A stretch of 64,000 nucleotides of DNA. Source: Streptosporangium sp. NBC_01755 (GTDB taxonomy: Bacteria; Actinomycetota; Actinomycetes; Streptosporangiales; Streptosporangiaceae). Positions 40,607 through 48,899 of the stretch are shown here, piece by piece. The stretch is from positions 558,001 through 622,000 of the forward strand of contig NZ_CP109131.1 of assembly GCF_035917995.1 (NCBI RefSeq), given 5' to 3'. The translations under genes and the position numbers were made by a program. Each line of letters starts with the position of its first letter. The first letter of the stretch is position 1. A model generated the notes under the pieces. It was not told the DNA's origin and did no database searches. It saw only the letters and a program-made list of their open reading frames with translations.

Positions 40607-41863
40607 CTAAGGAGCGCCGAGAACCTCGATCGTGACGTCAGCGTTACCCCGGACCGCGTTGGAGTAGGGGCACATGCCGTCGGCGATGCCGACGAGCCGC
40701 TCCAGGTCCGCCTGCGGAACGTGCGGCGCGGCGATCCTGAGCGCGGCGGCGATCGCGTACTTCCCGCCGGGCACGGAGCCGAGCGTCACCGACGTGGTGA
40801 CGCTCACCGGGTCGAGGCCGATCCGCTCGCGCCGCGCCACCATCGCCAGTGCGCTGGCGAAGCAGGCGCCGTACCCAGCGGCGAAGAGCTCCTCGGGGTC
40901 GGTTCCGGTGTCGCCTGGCGTGCGGGCCGCGGGCCGGGTGAGAGCGAGGTCCAGCGAGCCGGTGAGCGAGCGCGCGCTGCCCGCGCGACCGCCCTGGACC
41001 TCGACGGTCGCGGTGTAGAGCGGCTTGAACGCGGCGTCCGGCTGCGCGGCCCGGTGTGCCAGTACGTGCTCGGCCACCGCCCTGGCGAAGATCTCCGGCT
41101 GTTCCTCGGCGACGAAGTCGGTGCCGCCGGGGATGCTGATCAGCGGCACGCCCGGCAGCGCCGCCTGGACGACGTCGTTCATCCTGGCCACGACGTCGTC
41201 GCCGCCATGCAGCAGCAGCATGGGGATGCCGGCGAGCGCGGCGGTGTCCAGGCGGTGGTCGAAGACCGCGCGGTAGGCGACCGCGTAGTCGGGGCCCACG
41301 CTGAGATACTCGGCGACCTGGCGGCTGGCCGACTCCGCTGAGATCCTCGGGTAGAGCCAGTGGACCCGCTCCCAGATCGTCGACAGGTGGCCGCCGTCGT
41401 GGGCGAGCTCGTAGCCCGGCGCGTAGGAGGCCTTCTTCTCCTCGCGCTCGGCGTCGTCGTACAGCGGCAGCCCCTGGAAGATCAGGCCGTTCACCCGCTC
41501 ACGGGCGGTGAGCGCCGCCTCGGCGGCGACCACGGCGCCGGTGTGCTGCCCGAGCAGGTGCACCTTCCCCAGGCCGAGGGCGTCGGCGATCCGCCACGTC
41601 GCCGCCGCGTAGTCGGGGATGGACCACTGCTCACCGGGCGCGTCCGACATCCCGAAGCCGGGGGTGTCGACCGCGACGACGTGCAGGCCGTGCGCGGCGA
41701 GGGCGGCGAGGGCGGGCTCGTAGGTCGCCGACGACAGCGGCGACTGGTGCAGGATGAGCAGCGGGACCGCCGAGGGGTCGCCCGCGCGCCGGTAGTGGAC
41801 CTGGCCCCAGGGCAGGTCGAGGTAGCCGCGCTCGGAGGCACCGCGCAGGTGGGTGGCGCTCAT
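40607..41863 (-). CDS. Alpha/beta hydrolase fused to an Ohr/OsmC peroxiredoxin domain
   Basis: A 418-residue fusion. Residues about 10-265 form an alpha/beta hydrolase (LLILHQSPLSSATYEPALAA as oxyanion loop; the nucleophile elbow is GQHTGA, so the usual Ser/Cys appears replaced by His). Residues about 275-418 match organic hydroperoxide resistance protein Ohr: FKPLYTATVEVQGG, DPEELFAAGYGACFASALAM with the first redox Cys, and ADGMCPYSNAVRGN with the second. Both Ohr cysteines are present. The ATG 41863 overlaps the M20 gene stop (ATGA). No frameshift is visible at the join, so the fusion appears real. Confidence 0.85.
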   Translation of the reverse strand: MSATHLRGASERGYLDLPWGQVHYRRAGDPSAVPLLILHQSPLSSATYEPALAALAAHGLHVVAVDTPGFGMSDAPGEQWSIPDYAAATWRIADALGLGKVHLLGQHTGAVVAAEAALTARERVNGLIFQGLPLYDDAEREEKKASYAPGYELAHDGGHLSTIWERVHWLYPRISAESASRQVAEYLSVGPDYAVAYRAVFDHRLDTAALAGIPMLLLHGGDDVVARMNDVVQAALPGVPLISIPGGTDFVAEEQPEIFARAVAEHVLAHRAAQPDAAFKPLYTATVEVQGGRAGSARSLTGSLDLALTRPAARTPGDTGTDPEELFAAGYGACFASALAMVARRERIGLDPVSVTTSVTLGSVPGGKYAIAAALRIAAPHVPQADLERLVGIADGMCPYSNAVRGNADVTIEVLGAP

Positions 41864-43221
41864 CGGTCCACCGCCATCGCGGCCATGACCTCGACGACGT
41901 GCTTGATACCCCTGCGGTAGTCCTCCACAAGAATGTTCTCGTTGGGGCCGTCGACCCCGGAGTCGGCGCGCGAGACGCCGACTCCGACGATCGGGCGCCC
42001 ACCCATGACACCCTGGTTGCCGATCCACTGCGTGTACGGCTCGATGACGGGCTCGGCGCCGTAGACGCGGCGGGCCGCGTCGGCGACCAGCGACACGAAC
42101 GGATCGCGGTGGTCGGTGATGCTCGGGCTGCTGGTGGCCATGACCTCGATCGCGATGTCACCGAAGCCGCCGTCGGCCAGGTGCTTGCCGACGACCCGCA
42201 GCACCCGCTCGGGGTCCTGCCCGGCGACCAGGCGGATCTCCACCTTGGCGACGGCGGTGGCCGGGATGCCGAGGGTGATGTCGTCACGGTTGTCGCCCCC
42301 GGTGATGCCGGCGACGGTCAGGGTGGGCCTGGTGCGGATCTCGACCGCCGCCTGGGCGTCGTCGAGGCCGCCGATGAAGGAGTCGACTCCGGCCCTGGCG
42401 CGCAGGAAGTCGCCGTCGAAGTGCAGCTGGGCCAGCAGCTCCCGCTCCTCGTCGGTGGGGACTCTCGCGTCGTCGGCGAAGCCCTCCACGGTGACGGTGC
42501 CGTCGGGACGCTGCAGGCTCGCCAGCGCCGTGGCCAGGCGGGTGGTCGCCGACGGGAGCAGCACGGTGTTCTGGCTGGTCAGCTCACGCGTCAGTGTGGT
42601 GGCGGTCAGCCTGAGGTAGAGCACACCCTTCTCGCTGAGCTTGAGCAGCGGCCTGCCCTGGGCGTCGGTCCAGGAGTTCTCCCACAGGGTGCCGTCGCTC
42701 GCCAGCCGGTCGGCGTGCGCGCGGACGAACGAGCCGAGGCCGGGACTGTGCAGCCACTGCTTGCCCTCCATGATGTAACGGCTGGTGACCGGCGCCTCCT
42801 GGCCGGACAGCCACCACACGGCCGCGGCGTGGACGCGCGACATGAGGGCGCCCTTGTCGTCGGCGACGCCTCGCGCGTACAGCCGCCCATCGTGGATCTC
42901 CGCCGCGTACGGCGGGCTGATCCACCGCTCCTCGTCTCCGGTCGGCTCCACCTCGACGTCGTAGTGGTTGAAGTGCAGCAGGGCGGGCTCGCCGCCGCCG
43001 ATCTCGCCCAGCACGTACGGGTGGGAGTGTTCCCAGGGGATGACCTCGGCGGTGCCGCCCCAGCGGCCGATCGAGGCGGCGAGGAACTCGGCGGTGGCCA
43101 CCATCTGGTCGGGTTCCTGGCGGCGGCTGCGGATCCGGCAGAGCTGCCGCAGCTCCTCGACGAAGGTGTCGAGGTGTGCGTCGACGGCGGCCAGCGCGGC
43201 GGTGACGTCTGGTTTGGGCAT
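41860..43221 (-). CDS. M20-family metallopeptidase-like protein lacking the catalytic Glu pair
   Basis: A 453-residue M20/M25/M40-type protein. Metal-site segments FNHYDVEVE and ARGVADDKGAL are present. The next block, normally EG-x-EE-x-GS with the general-base and metal-binding glutamates, reads EGKQWLHSPGLG, so both Glu are gone (Gln, Trp). Near the C-terminus the usual His before PNE is Asp (GVDGPNENI). Flanking sequence aligns normally (SPGLGSFVRAHADRL), so this is not a frameshift. It could be an inactive homolog, or an enzyme with a changed reaction. Start ATG 43221. Confidence 0.85.
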   Translation of the reverse strand: MPKPDVTAALAAVDAHLDTFVEELRQLCRIRSRRQEPDQMVATAEFLAASIGRWGGTAEVIPWEHSHPYVLGEIGGGEPALLHFNHYDVEVEPTGDEERWISPPYAAEIHDGRLYARGVADDKGALMSRVHAAAVWWLSGQEAPVTSRYIMEGKQWLHSPGLGSFVRAHADRLASDGTLWENSWTDAQGRPLLKLSEKGVLYLRLTATTLTRELTSQNTVLLPSATTRLATALASLQRPDGTVTVEGFADDARVPTDEERELLAQLHFDGDFLRARAGVDSFIGGLDDAQAAVEIRTRPTLTVAGITGGDNRDDITLGIPATAVAKVEIRLVAGQDPERVLRVVGKHLADGGFGDIAIEVMATSSPSITDHRDPFVSLVADAARRVYGAEPVIEPYTQWIGNQGVMGGRPIVGVGVSRADSGVDGPNENILVEDYRRGIKHVVEVMAAMAVDR

Positions 43222-43251
43222 GGGGTGCTCCTCGCGAGGGTCTGCCGGTTG

Positions 43252-44022
43252 TCAGTGGATGGTCACTCCGCCGTCGACGTAGACCGTCTGGCCTGTCGTC
43301 ATGGCGGCGGCGGAGCTGAGCAGGAAGGCGACCGCGTTGGCGACGTCTCCGGGGCCGGCCATCCGCCCCAGGGGGATGGTGGCCAGCTTGTCCTGCATGT
43401 ACGCCGAGCTGGCCCGGACGTCGACGGTCATGTCCGTGGGCACGATCGTGGGTCCGACGGCGTTGACACGGATGCCGTCGGGGGCCCACTCCAGGGCGAG
43501 CACCTTGGCCATGTGCATCACCCCGGCCTTGCTGACGCAGTAGCCGAGGGTGTCCAGGACCGCGATGTGACCGTTGGTCGAGCCGATGTTCACCACACTC
43601 GCGGTGCTCTCGCCGCCCGGCCTGCCCGCGTCGCGCAGTGCCGGGTAGGCGGCCTGGGACATGCGGAAGGTGCCGGTGAGGTTGACGTCGAGGACGTCTG
43701 TGAAGTCGTCCTCGCTCATCGTGACCGCCGGCCCACGCCGTACGATGCCCGCGTTGTTGACCAGGTGGTCGAGGCGGCCGTGCGCGGCGAGCACCTCGGC
43801 GACCAACGCGCGGCAGGACTCCGCCGAGCGGACGTCGACGTGGTGGCGGGTGTGCCCGTCGCTCTCGGGCAGCGGCGCCTGCCAGTCGTCGCCGGAGGTC
43901 ACGTCGGCCTGGGCCACGCGGGCGCCGCGGGCCGCGAGGGTGGCGGCGATCGCCGCGCCGATGCCCTTGCCCGCGCCGGTGACCAGCGCCACCCTGCCGT
44001 CGAAGCGGTTCGGATCGCTCAT
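43252..44022 (-). CDS. Short-chain dehydrogenase/reductase (SDR)
   Basis: A 256-residue classical SDR. The Rossmann motif TGAGKGIG is at about 15-22, then DHLVNNAGIV, Ser in NIGSTNG and the catalytic YxxxK in GYCVSKAG; the C-terminus ends TGQTVYVDGGVTIH. An acidic residue after beta 2 (AQADV) favours NAD(H). ATG 44022 overlaps the permease stop by 4 nt. It probably oxidises a hydroxy intermediate of the island. Confidence 0.92.
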   Translation of the reverse strand: MSDPNRFDGRVALVTGAGKGIGAAIAATLAARGARVAQADVTSGDDWQAPLPESDGHTRHHVDVRSAESCRALVAEVLAAHGRLDHLVNNAGIVRRGPAVTMSEDDFTDVLDVNLTGTFRMSQAAYPALRDAGRPGGESTASVVNIGSTNGHIAVLDTLGYCVSKAGVMHMAKVLALEWAPDGIRVNAVGPTIVPTDMTVDVRASSAYMQDKLATIPLGRMAGPGDVANAVAFLLSSAAAMTTGQTVYVDGGVTIH

Positions 44023-44876
44023 GCGCCGATCACCCGGCTGTCCTCGGCCCAGAAGGCGAAGCGCCGCTGGGCGAGACGGATCAGGGAGTGCGCGATGAGG
44101 CCGAGCACGGAGAGCACCACCAGGACCGCGAACATCCCGGAGATGTCGAAGTTGTAGTTGGTCTGCAGGAGCAGGTAGCCCAGGCCCTCCTTGGCGCCGA
44201 TGAACTCGCCGACGACCGCGCCGAGGATGGCGAAGACGATCCCGATGTCGAGCCCGGCGAAGATGAAGGGCAGCGCGCTCGGCAGCCGGACCATCCGGAA
44301 CACCTGGAATTTGCCCGCGCCGAACACGGTCAGCATCTGGATCCGGTCGGCGTCGGCCGAGCGCAGCCCCTCGATGACGTTGACCAGCATCGGGAAGAAG
44401 GAGATGACCGCCGCCATGACGATCTTGCTGGTCATGCCGAAGCCGAACCAGACGACGAACAGCGGTGCCAGGGCGACCTTCGGCACCGTCTGGAAGGCGA
44501 CGATGTAGGGCATGAGCGTGCGCTCGGCCAGCCGCACCTGCGAGATCAGCGTGCCCAGCACCATCGCCGCGCCGACGCCGATCACGAAGCCGACCAGGGA
44601 CTCCTGGAGCGTGACCAGCAGGTGCGACCAGAACTGGTCGTCGGTGAGCTGGGTGCCCAGCGAGGCGACGATCTGCGAGGGCCGGGGCAGCACGTAGTCG
44701 TCGATGCCGAGGGGCTGCACCAGGAACTCCCAGGCGAGCACCACGATCAGGAAGACCCCGGGAACCATGATGAGCTCGGGGCGTTCGCGCAGGTCGAACC
44801 CGCTCAGGCGGTTCTTCTTCCGTGCCGGGCCCGGCGGACGGGCGGGGCGGCCGTCAGTGGCCTTGGTCATTGTCAT
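44019..44876 (-). CDS. ABC importer permease, SsuC/TauC type
   Basis: A 285-residue inner-membrane protein of the nitrate/sulfonate/taurine group. After a basic cytoplasmic N-terminus come about six hydrophobic segments. The family helix AFQTVPKVALAPLFVVWFGF and the coupling loop near LTVFGAGKFQVFRMVRLPSA are visible. It works with the ATPase and binding protein encoded just upstream. Confidence 0.9.
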   Translation of the reverse strand: MTMTKATDGRPARPPGPARKKNRLSGFDLRERPELIMVPGVFLIVVLAWEFLVQPLGIDDYVLPRPSQIVASLGTQLTDDQFWSHLLVTLQESLVGFVIGVGAAMVLGTLISQVRLAERTLMPYIVAFQTVPKVALAPLFVVWFGFGMTSKIVMAAVISFFPMLVNVIEGLRSADADRIQMLTVFGAGKFQVFRMVRLPSALPFIFAGLDIGIVFAILGAVVGEFIGAKEGLGYLLLQTNYNFDISGMFAVLVVLSVLGLIAHSLIRLAQRRFAFWAEDSRVIGA

Positions 44877-44889
44877 GGTGTGTACCTCG

Positions 44890-45720
44890 TCAGTCGATGA
44901 CGCCGGCGGCGTTGAAGTGCTGGCGGATTCGCGACACGTAGACCCCGGCGCGGTCGGAGGACATGACGCTGAGATCGCGGGGGCGCCCCAGCTCGATCGG
45001 GACGATCTCGGCGATCCGCCCGGGGCGGGAGCTGAGCACGATGACCCGGTCGGACAGGAACACCGCCTCGGGGATGGAGTGGGTGACCAGGACGACGGTC
45101 TTGCCGCTCTCCTTCCAGATACGCAGCAACTCGACGTTCATGTACTCCCTGGTCATGGCGTCCAGGGCACCGAAGGGCTCATCCATGAGCAGTACGGACG
45201 GGTCGTGCACCAGGGCCCGGCAGATCCCGGCGCGCTGCTGCATGCCGCCGCTGAGCTCATGGGGGTACTTGTCGCCGAAGCCGTCCAGGCCGACCATGTT
45301 CAGCAGGTTCCTGGCCTGCTCGCGGTAGACGGCCGCGTCGAGTCTCTGCACCTCGACGGGGACCATCACGTTCTCCAGGATGGTGCGCCAGGGCAGCAGG
45401 GTCGCGGCCTGGAAGACCATGCCCACCTCGGGGAGCGGCTTGGTCACGTCCCGTCCCGCGACGCGGACGACGCCCTCGCTCCTGGGGATCAGCCCGGCAA
45501 GGATCTTCAGCAGGGTGGTCTTACCGCATCCGGAGGGCCCGACGACGGAGATGAACTCCCCCCGCCTGACGGTGAAGCCGATGTCGGACAGCGCATGGGT
45601 GGGCTCCGACCTGCGGGGCCGGTACAGCTTCTGCAGGCCGGCCACCTCGATCCACGCGTCTTCGTCCACCGGTGCCGATGCGGCGGTGGCCTGGCGGCGG
45701 CCGGGGGTCCTGATGGCCAT
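44890..45720 (-). CDS. ABC importer ATP-binding protein, SsuB/TauB type
   Basis: A 276-residue ATPase with Walker A GPSGCGKTT, Q loop MVFQAATLLPW, signature LSGGMQQR, Walker B VLLMDEPFGALD and switch VTHSIPEAVFLSD, all typical of the nitrate/sulfonate/taurine group. ATG 45720 is the coding start; the open frame extends upstream through GC-rich repeats without coding character. Confidence 0.92.
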   Translation of the reverse strand: MAIRTPGRRQATAASAPVDEDAWIEVAGLQKLYRPRRSEPTHALSDIGFTVRRGEFISVVGPSGCGKTTLLKILAGLIPRSEGVVRVAGRDVTKPLPEVGMVFQAATLLPWRTILENVMVPVEVQRLDAAVYREQARNLLNMVGLDGFGDKYPHELSGGMQQRAGICRALVHDPSVLLMDEPFGALDAMTREYMNVELLRIWKESGKTVVLVTHSIPEAVFLSDRVIVLSSRPGRIAEIVPIELGRPRDLSVMSSDRAGVYVSRIRQHFNAAGVID

Positions 45721-45795
45721 CGGCCCTCCTCTTCGATGCTCGGGTGTGTCGGTCGTGGTCGCCGGTCGCTCCGGCCCTGATCCACTTCTGGCGGT

Positions 45796-45820
45796 GCGGC
45801 CCCGGGTCACCCGGGGCCGC
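45796..45820 (-). promoter_or_regulatory. Intercistronic hairpin between binding-protein and ATPase genes
   Basis: GCGGCCCCGGG-TCA-CCCGGGGCCGC is a perfect 11-bp stem with a 3-base loop. It lies 48 bp after the binding-protein stop and 75 bp before the ATPase start. A second, degenerate copy of the sequence (GCGGCCACGGGTCACC) follows at about 45835. Such hairpins commonly stabilise the upstream mRNA so that more binding protein than ATPase is made. Confidence 0.55.
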
Positions 45821-45868
45821 ATACTCCGGGGTGTGCGGCCACGGGTCACCTCGGGCGTACGCCTCGGG

Positions 45869-46999
45869 TTACTTCGGGCTGTAGGCCTTGGCCTTGGAGA
45901 CCACCGCGGCGGAGTCGAACTCGTTGGCCGCGGGCAGCAGGCTCGCGTCCCAGACGTCGGCGATCACCGGGTCCTTGGTGATCTGCCCGGCGCCCTTGGT
46001 GTAGGCGGCGGTCTTCGTCCACTCCTGGTCGCTGATCGCACCCCAGTCCGCGAAGGTCTCCGGCTCGCCGGTGGTGGGGGTCGAGGTCTTCAGCCACGCC
46101 GCCATGACCTTGGTGTCGTCGGCGATCCGGTCTTCGGCGGACTTGCCCGCCAGGATCTGCGGGAAGACCTGGTAGCCGATGCGGGTGGCGGCCTCGGTGT
46201 TGACCGCGGAGAAGAGCATGCCCTGGTAGCCGGCGCGCAGGAAGCGGGTCAGCACGTCCTTCTTCTCGTCGAAGGTGTCCTTGCGCACGGCGAAGGTGAT
46301 GGAGCGGATCCCCTGGAACATGTCCGGGTTGGGGAGATACTCGTAGGTGACGCCGGAGTTCTCGATCGTGGCGTACGCCTGGGTGTAGAGCGCGAGCGCG
46401 TCCACCTGGCCGCTGCTGATCGCGCCGGCGGCCTGCGCGCCCACGCCGACGGGCAGCAGCTCGACGTCCTTCTCCGGGTCCAGCCCGGCCTCGCGGACGT
46501 AGCCCCGCGCGTACGGGCTGGAACCCGACGCCAGGCTGATGACACCGATCTTTTTGCCCTTGAGGTCGGCGCCGCTCTTGATATCGCTGCCCGGCTTGAC
46601 CGCCATGACCCACGGCCAGTTCTGCACCAGGCCGCCGATCGCCTTGACCGGTACGCCCTTCTCCGCCGCGGCGAGGATCGAGCCCGCGTCGGCGGCGGTG
46701 ATGTCGGCGCTGCCGGACGCGACGGCCTGGATGGCGGCCACGGACCCGTCGGTGTTGATGGTCTCGACGTCCAGGTTCTGCTCGTCGAAGAAGCCCTGGT
46801 CCTTGGCCACCGCGTAGGCGGCGACCTCCTCCTTGGGGCCGATGACCGCCGAGGCGATGGCGAAGGTGATCTTTCCTCGGGCGGCCTGGGCACCATCGGC
46901 GCCCTCGGGTGCGGCGGTGTCGCCTCCACCGCAGCCGGCCAGCATGGTCAGTGTCGCGACGGTGAGGGCGCCAACGCCCAGTCGCAGGGATTTCTTCAC
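45869..46999 (-). CDS. ABC importer substrate-binding lipoprotein, NMT1/SsuA-like
   Basis: A 376-residue lipoprotein: signal peptide VKKSLRLGVGALTVATLTM with lipobox LAGC. The binding domain is of the NMT1/SsuA kind (AYAVAKDQGFFDEQNLDVET, ADITAADAGSILAAAEKGVP, GKKIGVISLASGSSPYARGY). GTG 46999 is preferred because AGAGGTG lies 7 nt upstream. Its ligand should be the substrate of the catabolic island. Confidence 0.88.
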   Translation of the reverse strand: MKKSLRLGVGALTVATLTMLAGCGGGDTAAPEGADGAQAARGKITFAIASAVIGPKEEVAAYAVAKDQGFFDEQNLDVETINTDGSVAAIQAVASGSADITAADAGSILAAAEKGVPVKAIGGLVQNWPWVMAVKPGSDIKSGADLKGKKIGVISLASGSSPYARGYVREAGLDPEKDVELLPVGVGAQAAGAISSGQVDALALYTQAYATIENSGVTYEYLPNPDMFQGIRSITFAVRKDTFDEKKDVLTRFLRAGYQGMLFSAVNTEAATRIGYQVFPQILAGKSAEDRIADDTKVMAAWLKTSTPTTGEPETFADWGAISDQEWTKTAAYTKGAGQITKDPVIADVWDASLLPAANEFDSAAVVSKAKAYSPK

Positions 47000-47013
47000 G
47001 TACGGCACCTCTA

Positions 47014-47427
47014 TCAAACCAATGGGGTGGGGGGTGTCAGACCGGGGAGGGGGAACCCGGCCTCGGTGAGGTCGTTGTAGACGTGCTGCTCGGCGATGAG
47101 ACCGTCGCGGATGACGAACACGTCCACGTATCGGATGCCGGAGAAGGGGGCTCCGGCCAGGTCCTCGCCGTACAGGGTGCCCAGGGAGGTGACGACGGTG
47201 GCGTCGTCGTCACCCTCACCCTCGAAGTACCGTTCGCGGTTCTTGCGCACCCACAGGTAGCGGCCACCTGCGCCGGCGACCATCTCCGGCAGTGAGGTGA
47301 AGACCAGGTCCCCGGGAAAGACGAGCCGCACCCCCGGCGCGAGGAGCCTGGCGGCCTCGTCGAGGTCGCGGTCCTCGCACAGTCGCAGGTAGTGGTCGAC
47401 GAGCTTGGCCGCCGTGCCGGTAGCCAT
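47014..47427 (-). CDS. SnoaL/NTF2-like protein
   Basis: A 137-residue cone-fold protein: N-terminal helix KLVDHYLRLCEDRDLDEAAR, then RLVFPGDLVF, and the C-terminal strand block RYVDVFVIRDGLIAEQHVYN, typical of SnoaL-like or limonene-hydrolase-type domains. ATG 47427 overlaps the stop of the 103-residue gene by 1 nt. It could be an isomerase or a lyase, or only a binding protein. Confidence 0.75.
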   Translation of the reverse strand: MATGTAAKLVDHYLRLCEDRDLDEAARLLAPGVRLVFPGDLVFTSLPEMVAGAGGRYLWVRKNRERYFEGEGDDDATVVTSLGTLYGEDLAGAPFSGIRYVDVFVIRDGLIAEQHVYNDLTEAGFPLPGLTPPTPLV

Positions 47428-47738
47428 CAGCCGGCCTTGGCCGCCAGGGCGGCCTCCCACTGGTCGCGCAGCGGGTGCTCGGCGGGACCGCTCTCCGCGA
47501 TGATCCTGATCAGGCGGTTCATCATCGCGTCGCGCTGGCGCTCCAGGATCCGGCGCTCCGCCTCGTCGGGTACCAGGGAGTCGAGCTCTCCCTCGGCGAC
47601 GACGCCGTGGCGGACCAGCAGCGCCTCCAGGCCGTGCAGCCGCTGGTTGGCGACGTGCAGGTCGGTGCTGAGCTGCAGGGCCAGGTCGAGCAGCTTGCCA
47701 AGGTGACGGTCGCGGAAGTAGTCGAATTCGTCGCTCAT
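47427..47738 (-). CDS. Small helical protein of 103 residues
   Basis: An all-helical, charged protein without Cys or signal peptide (HLGKLLDLALQLSTDLHVAN, then RHGVVAEGELDSLVPDEAER). It overlaps both neighbours by one base (TGATG junctions), so it is coupled with the methyltransferase upstream and the SnoaL-like gene downstream. I do not recognise a family; it may be a subunit of the methyltransferase or another island enzyme. Confidence 0.65.
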   Translation of the reverse strand: MSDEFDYFRDRHLGKLLDLALQLSTDLHVANQRLHGLEALLVRHGVVAEGELDSLVPDEAERRILERQRDAMMNRLIRIIAESGPAEHPLRDQWEAALAAKAG

Positions 47739-48811
47739 CAGTTCTCCGGCTTGTTCGCGGCGAGAGCCGCCCACGGGAAGTGCCATTCGCGCCGGTCGCC
47801 CCAGCCCTCGGGGCGCACACCGTCGTTGCGCTCGTCGAACGGTGACCAGGACGTGTCGGTCAGACCGGCCTCGCGGCAGAACTCCAGGAGGTCGGAGGCG
47901 AACAGGTCATGGAAGAAGGGCTCGTTGTTGCGCTCGGCGTGCTCGAAGATCGTCGCGTCCCTGAACGGGTCACCGGTCGGCTGGAACTCCAGGAAGCGGA
48001 GCGCCCCACCGGGCCGCAGCAGGCGTGCGGCCTCCTGGATGGTCTCCTTCACGGCCTGGGCGGGCATCTCGTGCAGCACCATCGTGCCGGTGACCACGTC
48101 GCAGGAGCCGTCCGGCAGACCGGTCGCCCTGCCGTCACCCTGGAGGTAGGTGATCGCGACGCCCTCGGCCTCGGCCTCGGCGTGCGCCAGGCGCAGACCG
48201 GGGGCGGCGAAGTCGATGCCGATGACCTCGGCCTGCGGGTAGCGGTTCGCGAGCGGGCGGGTGCTCTTGCCGAAGCCGCAGCCGATGTCGACCACGCGGG
48301 CCGCGTCCGGCAGGTCGGGCAACGCGGTCTGGGTGAACAGCTGGTGGAACTTGTAGCCGTCGTTGTCGCGCAGCATGACGATCCGCGCGCCGAACTCGTA
48401 GACGTACGCGGACAGGTCGTCAGAGAAGAATCCGCCGGGCTGGATGTGGATGTCGAAGTCGGTGTACCAGTCCGGCAGCTCGACCTCGGCATTCAGGGTG
48501 AGCTTGCCCTTCGGCGCCTCCACCTCGCCCAGCTGGTCGATCAGGTCGTCACGGCGGCTGATGACGGCGTCGCCGGCGGTCTTCCACAGCATCTTCTGCT
48601 GCACCCGCTCAAGGTGGCTGAACCACGAGTAGAGGTTCAGGTTACGGAAACGCTCGCCGGCCTCCTCCACGGTCCGCGCGGGAGCGCCGCCGGCGCGGTA
48701 CTCCTCGGCGAGAGCGGGGTAGAGCGTGTCAGCCCACCTCTTGCGCATCGCCAGGATGTAGTCCACGGTGGAGCGTTCATCGAAGGTCAGGCGATCCTCG
48801 ATATCGATCAT
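47738..48811 (-). CDS. SAM-dependent methyltransferase (class I)
   Basis: A 357-residue protein. An N-terminal helical domain (1-150) precedes a class I methyltransferase domain with motif I VVDIGCGFGKST at about 190, an acidic residue after beta 2 (VIGIDFAAP), and motif post-I GDGRATGLPDGSCDVVTGTM; the C-terminal part is again helical. ATG 48811 follows AAGGAGAAC. It may demethylate or methylate an intermediate together with the flavoprotein encoded upstream. Confidence 0.85.
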   Translation of the reverse strand: MIDIEDRLTFDERSTVDYILAMRKRWADTLYPALAEEYRAGGAPARTVEEAGERFRNLNLYSWFSHLERVQQKMLWKTAGDAVISRRDDLIDQLGEVEAPKGKLTLNAEVELPDWYTDFDIHIQPGGFFSDDLSAYVYEFGARIVMLRDNDGYKFHQLFTQTALPDLPDAARVVDIGCGFGKSTRPLANRYPQAEVIGIDFAAPGLRLAHAEAEAEGVAITYLQGDGRATGLPDGSCDVVTGTMVLHEMPAQAVKETIQEAARLLRPGGALRFLEFQPTGDPFRDATIFEHAERNNEPFFHDLFASDLLEFCREAGLTDTSWSPFDERNDGVRPEGWGDRREWHFPWAALAANKPEN

Positions 48812-48899
48812 GGTTCTCCTTCCAGGGGTCGAGCGGTGCCCTTCTCCGGTGCCGCATCGGGGCCGACGGGGAACGGTGGCAATGTGGTCGAGGCGTGGT

